From Symbiodinium natans (lineage: Eukaryota; Sar; Dinophyceae; Suessiales; Symbiodiniaceae): 64,000 nt of DNA. The stretch spans positions 48,501 through 112,500 of the forward strand of contig CAJNDS010002749.1 of NCBI GenBank assembly GCA_905221605.1, written 5' to 3'. The notes beneath the pieces were generated by a model. That model did no database searches, was not told the DNA's origin, and worked only from the letters and a program-made list of their open reading frames with translations. Made by a program: the position numbers and the translations under genes. This document shows positions 9,967-17,036 of this stretch, one piece after another; the stretch's first letter is position 1; the number at the start of each line of letters is the position of its first letter.

Positions 9967-10195
9967 TGCGGAGCTGCAATTGGTATTGTAGAAAGGAGTT
10001 GGTATTGGAAGTTGAAGGGTCAATGAACCCGGTAATCTTTGGCTCAAGCCATGACCAAAGCGGTCAAAGGTTTCGTAAAAAGTGTGCCCTTGGTTTGGGG
10101 TCTTGCTGTTTGGTTGTTGGTTGTTCCAGGGGAATTAAGGGCTTCTGTTGGGGTTGACGGTTTTGTTCCCTGTCCTCCTTCGGTTGCCCCCCGTA
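9967..10195 (+). repeat. 5' LTR of copia element
   Basis: 229 bp, beginning TGCGGAGCTG and ending CCCCCCGTA. It differs from the 3' LTR only by one missing T, at TTTCGTAAAAAG versus TTTCGTATAAAAG, so the insertion is young. The missing base removes the TATAAAA string present in the 3' LTR. Residues 10029-10048 resemble the dinoflagellate spliced leader (see findings). Confidence 0.95.
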
Positions 10196-10208
10196 GGTTA
10201 TGAGCCCA
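10196..10208 (+). promoter_or_regulatory. primer-binding site, half-tRNA-Met type
   Basis: GGTTATGAGCCCA starts directly after the 5' LTR. It is complementary to a Met-tRNA anticodon stem-loop (UGGGCUCAUAACC) rather than a tRNA 3' end, as in Drosophila copia (GGTTATGGGCCC). This also fixes the LTR boundary. Confidence 0.85.
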
Positions 10209-10257
10209 AATTAGGCTTCCTGCGGAGTTGGTAAAGATTTTTCGTTTGTTTAACGCC

Positions 10258-11475
10258 ATGGACATGATGCGGCGTCGCTCTGAGCCTGGACTGTCGCCAA
10301 CGGCCAATGAAGCCGAAGGAAATCGTGGTGATGGGGGTGAAGATCGACAACAAATGGTACAAGCACTGACAGATGGTAGGGAGGTTGCAATGATACAACC
10401 AACGCCTCAGGTGGAAAACGAAGTGGTTCCGGTTCAAGCAGCAAATCCTTTCTGGAGCGAGCGGGCTCAAGAAGAAATGAGACTTAGGCAATCAAGGCCG
10501 GCAAGTCTTCCCGCGAGCGGAGGGGATAGGAGTGGTGAAGGTACGAGGAGACCGCCTTCGCTGCAAGATCTTTTGGGTCAGGAACCTGCACCTGTTGAGA
10601 GACCATCGTCAGGCTTAATGGGACAAATGGAACGAGGTACTATTGGTGGAGTGCAAGCCGACGAAGAACTCATTCCTGATGTTAGTGGTGAAGAGCAATC
10701 TGAAGATATGGCGGCGGTGAAGCGTGCGCTGAAAGAGTTGCTTGTGCAGACTAAGGAGCTGGGGAACAGGTTGCATCGGGTGGAGGAAAAAAGCTATACC
10801 TCTGCTGCATCTGGGTCAGCTTCAAGGGCACGGAGCTCTGGAGTGGTGGACGCAAACACGGCATATCCTCTAGGAATGACTCCAGAGAAGCAGTACCTGC
10901 CAGGACAAGTTTTCTACACGGATGGTATGGGTGGTTTTTGGACTGTGTTGCCTGATGGGACATGGCTGCCTATTGAGGGCTACGACCTGCCAAAGGGTTG
11001 TGATCTTCAATCCTTGCCTGGGTCCAGGAAGGGGGATGTTCAAGTGGAGGATGAAAAAGAAGTGCCAATGATGCATGTAGCTGAAGGGAAGAAACCCTCC
11101 AGATTACCTCCATTGAATTATCCCACGGGAGGTCTTGCAAGTGGTGGATATGCAAGTGGACCACCTGGTTTAACACATGTTCCGATTACTTCCGTGCCAT
11201 CAGGTGTTGATGGTTCTGTCGCACCTGCGGGGAACCAGCCCGGTTTTGTTTCAGCTCGGGAAACTGCAACGCAAGAGAACTCAGCAGGATCGGGTGGATA
11301 TACAATGGTGGATGATGTTCCGTATCGGTGGAAAATGGTCGCTGGGAAGTTGGAATTAGGTTCCGCTCACAGCTGTTACGCCTGGTATAGGACATGGACT
11401 ACCTCAAGGGCCTGGTGGAAGGGTCAGCTTACCTCCTGGAGCAGTGGTGCCACGCGGTATGCCAATCACTGGTGA
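10258..11475 (+). CDS. gag: copia Gag, N-terminal part
   Basis: The ATG at 10258 lies in a strong context (ACGCCATGG). The reading frame encodes a charged leader (MDMMRRRSEPGL...), an NPFWS motif, a helical segment near 10690-10790, a Trp/Pro-rich patch near 10890-11000 and a Gly/Pro-rich linker. Homology-like reading stops near 11356 (KLEL) and continues in the next frame, so the codons from about 11360 to 11475 are out of frame. No enzymatic domain is present. Confidence 0.8.
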   Translation: MDMMRRRSEPGLSPTANEAEGNRGDGGEDRQQMVQALTDGREVAMIQPTPQVENEVVPVQAANPFWSERAQEEMRLRQSRPASLPASGGDRSGEGTRRPPSLQDLLGQEPAPVERPSSGLMGQMERGTIGGVQADEELIPDVSGEEQSEDMAAVKRALKELLVQTKELGNRLHRVEEKSYTSAASGSASRARSSGVVDANTAYPLGMTPEKQYLPGQVFYTDGMGGFWTVLPDGTWLPIEGYDLPKGCDLQSLPGSRKGDVQVEDEKEVPMMHVAEGKKPSRLPPLNYPTGGLASGGYASGPPGLTHVPITSVPSGVDGSVAPAGNQPGFVSARETATQENSAGSGGYTMVDDVPYRWKMVAGKLELGSAHSCYAWYRTWTTSRAWWKGQLTSWSSGATRYANHW

Positions 11476-14332
11476 TAGTTCTGGAACCGAACGTCCGGAG
11501 GCTCTCGGGAAGCATGTGATGAGCCTTCCAACTTTGGCAGACTACACACCAAGCAATCCGACGGCACTGGGTGATTGGATCGCAATGATCGAACCAATGT
11601 TGTCTTCGCTGACAGATACAGGAAGAGTGTGGTGGCAATGCGTCTACTCAAAGGCATATCAAGCGTATGCCAAATGGTTGAGTGTTTCTCCACTGGAAAG
11701 GTTGGGCATCAAGGCTGAGCTAGAAGGGCTCAAGGTGGTTCAAACTGTGCATGTTTTGTTGGAGCAGAGAGCGGTGTCTTTGCTGCTACAGGCGATTCCG
11801 GAGAGATTGAAGACCGAGATCGTTTCCACTCGAATGTTGGGGTCGGTGATGATATTTTACAAATTGCTGACGGTTTACCAACCAGGTGGAGCAAATGAGC
11901 GCAGCACAATGTTGAACTTCTTGGTGCAACCATCTTCAGCGACCTCGATCTCAGAGGCTATTAAGGGAGTGCGACAATGGGCGCAATGGCGTTCCCGATT
12001 AAGGGAGCTGCGAGCATCCGAGCCGGACGCTACCTTGCTAATCAAGGGATTGGATGCTTTATCATCCGCGTTGCTGGCAAAACACCCTACGGTGCATTTC
12101 AGAGTGGCATCCTTTCGGGAGAAATTGGGGGTGGACTACTCGCCGACCTCTGAAACTGCGACACAACTAGCTGAAATGTTGCAGGCAGAGTTTGAACTGC
12201 TATTGCATAGTGCTGGTGAACAAGAGGTGAAGCAGGACTCGGACGCCAAGAAAAGGGCCAGGTTAAATAAGGCCCAAAAGGGAACTGGTGACGAGACAGA
12301 GGAGGGTGACAAAGGCAAAGGGAAAGGAAAAAGGTACAGCGGAGATGGTGAACGTCCTTTCTGGTGGATATATGGGAAGACCGATGCAGGTTGCAAGTTT
12401 GGATCCCGCTGTAAATTTCGCCATGACAAAGACTCCCTTGAGCGAGGAAGATGTTTTGAGTGTGGGGCCGTTGGCCATCTGCAGCCGCAATGTCCATATA
12501 AGGATGGTGCAAGTTCCAATGTGGACTCAAACCCTGAGAGAAGCAGATCTAAAGGGAATTCTCCCAAAGGGGGAAAGGGCGGCAAAGGTGCGAAATGGGG
12601 AAATGCCAAAAAGGCAGAAGTAGCTGAAGGGGGAGATGAGACGGCTAATGCGGGATTGGATAAAGGTTCTGCAAGTCCCTCATCACCATCAACACCCAAT
12701 CAAGTCCTTGCTGAAGCGTTGGAAGTGCTGAAATCTATGAAGCTGTCATCAGCGCAGTCAGCATCGAGCGGGGATCCCAGTGTTCGAATGTTATGCGGAT
12801 CTGGATTGTTTCAGCAGGAAGGGAGAGTGGCGTTGGTGGATACAGCTGCTACGCATCTTGTGCGGACGCTTTTTCCATGGGAATGTTTGCCCGACACTAC
12901 TGTTATGGTGCAAAGCGCGCTTGGTGGTGTTACAATGAGGATTACAGAGAAAGGGACGTTGATTAGGGAAGACAATGGGCCCCTGATTATCCCTCTCTGG
13001 TTGATTTTGGAGTTTGGGGCGAACCTCACTGTGATCAATGGGATGTGTCACGTGGGTGCAAAATCTTCGCTGGACCAGCTCTTGTGGTTTGAACATGGCT
13101 GTTTGGTTATGGATTACAAAACAGCTGAAAAAATGGTTTTGCATGCTGAAAGGCAGCGTGCGTCTTGGTCCCATTCTCAATGGAGGAATGGAAGGGCGGA
13201 CTGTGGAGTCGGTTCGTCGGATGCCACGTTGTTGCCGAAGCAGGGAGAAGGCCGAGGAGTATGCGTTCTACATGTGGCCAGGGTTTCTGACACCAATGAG
13301 TGTTCGGGAATGGGCATGTTGGACTCGGGAGCATCACATCCTCTCAGATCACTTCGTCCTGGAGAACAGCTTCCGCAGCAAAAGGTGTTGGTGTCTTTAG
13401 CTGTTGGATCTCGGGAGATGTGTATAACCCCAGGTGGGACCCTGGTAACTCCTGAAGTGGTAGATCCACTAGTGCCAATTGGCAAAGCGAGCGCCTTGGT
13501 TGGTCTCAGAGTTCAGTGGCGTGGTGGCAAGTGCACAGCCTCACATCCTGTTCTGGGGGAACTTCGCGTTCGTGATCTGAATGGGTGCCCTTGTTTGGAA
13601 AAGGAGGTGGCGCTTCAGATCATTGATGAAATGGATTGGTGCTCACCAAAGCAAGCTTTGAAGGTGGCACGTATGGTTCAAGGGTGTCCGAATACGGACA
13701 ACGAGGTGGCTGTAAAAACGTCGTTGCAAAGCGCAGCGCGGACAGCGTCAGCGAATGAGGAGGAGTTCGTCCAGGCATGCTGGAGATTTCTTCGGTGGTA
13801 TTATGGGGATATACCAGAAAATATGCTGATGGAGCTGTTGCCACGTGGAGATATTGCGGCGTTGCCTTTCAACCGTCATAAAAGGAGACGGCTGGCACGA
13901 GCAAAAAGGGTGGTGGTACACCTATTTTCGGGAAAACAAAAATGGCATTTTCCCAGTCGGGATGTGGAGGTACTGGAGCTGGATTTGACAAAAGGTGGTG
14001 ACCTACATAATTCGAGCGTCTGGAAGTATCTTCTGCATCTGGCGGCTGAAGGAAAGGTGGTTGCTGTGGTTGGAGGACCTCCATGCAGGACAGTGTCAAG
14101 GTTGAGAGGTGAAGACGGTGGTCCACCTGTATTACGCCGACGCTGTGGACCTGAACGGTTGGGGTTAAAGAGTCTTCCTTGGCCACATCAAGAATTAGCT
14201 CAAAAGGATGGTGTTTTACTTCTGAAGATGCTTTTCCTATATGACGTGGCGGTGCATTCAAGGTGTGGAACTGCTGAAGTCATCAATGGGAGTTCTGTCT
14301 TTTTTTGGCATGGAAAGCCCTGGGGACCCTGA
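11360..14332 (+). CDS. copia Gag core - tandem proteases - C5-methyltransferase-like domain
   Basis: This frame opens right after an in-frame TAG at 11357. It carries the Gag core, a CCCH-like element (CKFGSRCKFRH, 12392-12424) and a CCHC knuckle (CFECGAVGHLQPQC, 12452-12493). Two homologous protease-like domains follow, with catalytic-site motifs VDTAATH (Asp at 12839) and LDSGASH (Asp at 13322). Then comes a methyltransferase-like fold: HLFSG (13919) as motif I, VLELDL as motif II and GGPPC (Cys at 14084-14086) as the catalytic PPC loop. The frame is lost at the T7 run 14300-14306; the ESP equivalent of the ENV motif follows in the next frame. Confidence 0.85.
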   Translation, partial: VPLTAVTPGIGHGLPQGPGGRVSLPPGAVVPRGMPITGDSSGTERPEALGKHVMSLPTLADYTPSNPTALGDWIAMIEPMLSSLTDTGRVWWQCVYSKAYQAYAKWLSVSPLERLGIKAELEGLKVVQTVHVLLEQRAVSLLLQAIPERLKTEIVSTRMLGSVMIFYKLLTVYQPGGANERSTMLNFLVQPSSATSISEAIKGVRQWAQWRSRLRELRASEPDATLLIKGLDALSSALLAKHPTVHFRVASFREKLGVDYSPTSETATQLAEMLQAEFELLLHSAGEQEVKQDSDAKKRARLNKAQKGTGDETEEGDKGKGKGKRYSGDGERPFWWIYGKTDAGCKFGSRCKFRHDKDSLERGRCFECGAVGHLQPQCPYKDGASSNVDSNPERSRSKGNSPKGGKGGKGAKWGNAKKAEVAEGGDETANAGLDKGSASPSSPSTPNQVLAEALEVLKSMKLSSAQSASSGDPSVRMLCGSGLFQQEGRVALVDTAATHLVRTLFPWECLPDTTVMVQSALGGVTMRITEKGTLIREDNGPLIIPLWLILEFGANLTVINGMCHVGAKSSLDQLLWFEHGCLVMDYKTAEKMVLHAERQRASWSHSQWRNGRADCGVGSSDATLLPKQGEGRGVCVLHVARVSDTNECSGMGMLDSGASHPLRSLRPGEQLPQQKVLVSLAVGSREMCITPGGTLVTPEVVDPLVPIGKASALVGLRVQWRGGKCTASHPVLGELRVRDLNGCPCLEKEVALQIIDEMDWCSPKQALKVARMVQGCPNTDNEVAVKTSLQSAARTASANEEEFVQACWRFLRWYYGDIPENMLMELLPRGDIAALPFNRHKRRRLARAKRVVVHLFSGKQKWHFPSRDVEVLELDLTKGGDLHNSSVWKYLLHLAAEGKVVAVVGGPPCRTVSRLRGEDGGPPVLRRRCGPERLGLKSLPWPHQELAQKDGVLLLKMLFLYDVAVHSRCGTAEVINGSSVFFWHGKPWGP

Positions 14333-17036
14333 ACTCATAGGGAAAGATTTCTCTCAGAACGGCAAAACGGTCTTGATTGCTGAGGATCTGGTGGATGGTT
14401 CTCAGGAAGGGCTCTCAAGTCCTACCTTCTGGAGTTGGCCAGAGGTGAAAAGCTTTTGTGAGCGTTATGGAATGTACGCTGCACACTTTGATCAAGGAGC
14501 ATTGGGACATGCTCTGGTGAAACCTACGACTTTCCTGGTGTCTGATATGGAACTATGGGAATCGTTGGAACAGGTTCGCGTGGTTGTTCCGTGGTCAGCA
14601 ACATTCGCTTCTACCCTGGAAGAGCGTATTGGACAATCCTCTATATGGGCGCGATGGGCGTTTGGATTGGTTAAAAGAATACGTCACAGGTTGGCACAAT
14701 GGTTGCATGAGAGCGATGCTGAACGGGAAGCTACAGTGTTACAAAAAGAAGAACGAGAAGGAACGTTGCGGAGGTTAACAGCTGAAGAGCGAGCTTTCCG
14801 TGACCATTGCCTAAGGGGGCATATTCCCTTCAGACGTGATTGTCAAATCTGTGTGTCTGCTGCTGGAAAAGAGCGTCGCCATTTGAGGCGAAAGCATGGG
14901 GATGCTTACACTTTATCATTGGACTTAGCGGGTCCATACAAGTGTTCAAAGGATGCTCACCAGCAGAAGCCACGACACGCTGTTATTGGTGTGTATCACT
15001 TTCCAATGTTGGATCCCAATGTGGGTCGCCCTCCAGAAAAGGAGGAAGATGCGGATGAGGTGGAAGATCAGGTGGCAGATGAAGGTGCTGGTGTCGGAGA
15101 ATGGTTAGGCGATGCAGTCGCTAACTTCGAGGAGGAAGACTCTGCGCCGGTGGAACCAGCGCCAGTTCTGGAGGCAGAGGTGTTGAAAATCCAAGCTTCT
15201 GAAAAATCCTGGAAGGAACTGAAGGACCACTTGACCCAACCTGTCCGTATGATCAACTTCGTTATGGTGGAGCCGATTGTGGATAAACAGCAAACAACTG
15301 TTTTGTCGGCAGTTCAAAGAATGATGGTGCGCTTGCAGAGACATGGGTATCCGGTGTTGAGAATCCACTCAGATCGAGCGGGGGAGTTTGTCAATGCACG
15401 CTTCCGGTCCTTTTGCGAAACTTGTCTGATATATAGGACCACTGGTGATCCTGGAGTCCCGCAAACAAATGGGCGCGCTGAAGCATGTGTGGGTTTATTC
15501 AAACGTGGTGTCAGGTCGCTCTTAAAGGAGGCGCGACTCGGGCCGGCGTACTGGGCACTGGCTGCTCGCCATTGGTCAATGTTACGGTGGCAGAAAGCTG
15601 AAAGGGAGTTGGGGTTGAATCCTAAAGCATTGCTTCCCTTTGGTGCTCAGATTCAAGTCAAACGTCGTCCGTGGGAGTTGCTGGGTCCGGATGGAACAAA
15701 GAAAGGTCGGCAATGGGTCGATCGTACGCAGCCTGCACTTCTTTTGGGTCCATGCGATGACCTACCTGGTGGTTATTGGGTGGAAGCTCAAGGGACTGCA
15801 AAAGATCCGGATGAACTGGTGTTATTTCCCTGCACTACGATTTTTTCCAATATAAAGGAACCGCCTGAATTGGAGCTGGAAGGGGTGGTAGAAGAACAGG
15901 AGCCTTCTCCTCCAGAGCATCGTCTCAAGGGGAAAAAACCGGCGCTTCGGTTCGCTGATGAGGAAGGTCCTCCTTTACCTCCGCCTCGCGATCCTCCAGT
16001 TCGCCATCGGTTGATGGAAAAAAGCCCGGCCTCTTCACTGCGTGGTCATGTGGGCTCCTTGCGCTTGCTTCGCAAGCGGGGGGAGAGTCCGCCCTTAGAA
16101 ATTTTCGAGGATGACATGCAGGGTCTGGGGGAGCTGGAAGAAAATGCAGATGTCGAGGACAATGTTCCTGGTGATGAGTATTGGCCGACTTGCTGTTCTC
16201 CTCATGAAAATGCTTATTTGGTCTGCAAAAGTGAGACTGCTGAGGATGGAACACAGTTGGAAAAAGAAGAGCAAAAAGCCAAGTCAATGTATGAAAGGTC
16301 TATGTATGATTACGTGGACTGTGAGGAGCTTTTGGAAGGGATTGTATACCCAAAGAGGGTGAATCGAAGAGGTGGTATCAACAATTGGTGTACAAGTACG
16401 CGAGCTCTGGTGTTGGGCCACTATACTCATGGCGGAGTGTGTGGTATCACAAAAGAGACTCATCGAAGACCATGGCTATGTCGTTATTTGGCATCATTCG
16501 TGAAGCACCACAATCCTGAAGCCAAATTTTCTGCTCTTCAAATCTCGTGCAATGCTCCGGTGTCATTGCATAGGGATAGTCACAATGAAAAACATTGCTG
16601 CAATTATGTGTGTGGCTTTAGTGACTATAAAGATGGTCAGCTGTGGGTTGAGGATGAAAAGGTTTTAGAGGAAGGAGCTGAAGTGGTGGAGCAATCTTAT
16701 GGGAAGAAAGTCCTACCTGGAAAATTGGTGGATATCCACTGGAACTTCATGTCGTTCTTTCCGAGAAAGCTGCATGGCCCTATGCCTTGGAAAGGAAACA
16801 GGGTATCCTTGACAGGGTACACACCTGTTTTTATGGAGCGTTTGAGCTACAAGGATAGGTGCTATCTTCTCCGATGCAAGTTTCCTCTTCCGGAACCACA
16901 GGCTGAAGAAGGTGAAAAAAGGAAGTGGTTAAAAATGACGTTGAAAGAGACCTCGCTGGACGACCTTGCAGAGGAAGTCGACTACGCTGTGTTCGAAGCG
17001 CATCAATGGGCTCTGGAGGAGCATTTGAGTATTTGA
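14307..17036 (+). CDS. copia integrase and TET/JBP-like dioxygenase domain
   Basis: The frame opens upstream at 14241, but continuity with the previous frame is from 14307. It finishes the methyltransferase-like domain (GMESPGDPE, FDQGALGHALVKPTTF). The integrase has an HHCC zinc site (HCLRGHIPFRRDCQIC) and DDE residues at 14922, 15372 and 15480 with DD35E spacing. After an acidic linker, 16338-16830 encodes a double-stranded beta-helix-like module with HRD (His 16569, Asp 16575), a distal His (16773) and Arg nine residues later (16800). That is the Fe(II)/2-oxoglutarate signature in a TET/JBP-like context (LQISCNAPVSLHRDSHN). A TGA at 17034 interrupts the frame. Confidence 0.85.
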   Translation, partial: GMESPGDPELIGKDFSQNGKTVLIAEDLVDGSQEGLSSPTFWSWPEVKSFCERYGMYAAHFDQGALGHALVKPTTFLVSDMELWESLEQVRVVVPWSATFASTLEERIGQSSIWARWAFGLVKRIRHRLAQWLHESDAEREATVLQKEEREGTLRRLTAEERAFRDHCLRGHIPFRRDCQICVSAAGKERRHLRRKHGDAYTLSLDLAGPYKCSKDAHQQKPRHAVIGVYHFPMLDPNVGRPPEKEEDADEVEDQVADEGAGVGEWLGDAVANFEEEDSAPVEPAPVLEAEVLKIQASEKSWKELKDHLTQPVRMINFVMVEPIVDKQQTTVLSAVQRMMVRLQRHGYPVLRIHSDRAGEFVNARFRSFCETCLIYRTTGDPGVPQTNGRAEACVGLFKRGVRSLLKEARLGPAYWALAARHWSMLRWQKAERELGLNPKALLPFGAQIQVKRRPWELLGPDGTKKGRQWVDRTQPALLLGPCDDLPGGYWVEAQGTAKDPDELVLFPCTTIFSNIKEPPELELEGVVEEQEPSPPEHRLKGKKPALRFADEEGPPLPPPRDPPVRHRLMEKSPASSLRGHVGSLRLLRKRGESPPLEIFEDDMQGLGELEENADVEDNVPGDEYWPTCCSPHENAYLVCKSETAEDGTQLEKEEQKAKSMYERSMYDYVDCEELLEGIVYPKRVNRRGGINNWCTSTRALVLGHYTHGGVCGITKETHRRPWLCRYLASFVKHHNPEAKFSALQISCNAPVSLHRDSHNEKHCCNYVCGFSDYKDGQLWVEDEKVLEEGAEVVEQSYGKKVLPGKLVDIHWNFMSFFPRKLHGPMPWKGNRVSLTGYTPVFMERLSYKDRCYLLRCKFPLPEPQAEEGEKRKWLKMTLKETSLDDLAEEVDYAVFEAHQWALEEHLSI

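Noticed and set aside
11340-11475. Programmed +1 frameshift between Gag frames
   Set aside because: The CCHC knuckle lies after the shift, no known slippery heptamer is present, and two further shifts plus a TGA occur, so indels or base-call errors are more likely.
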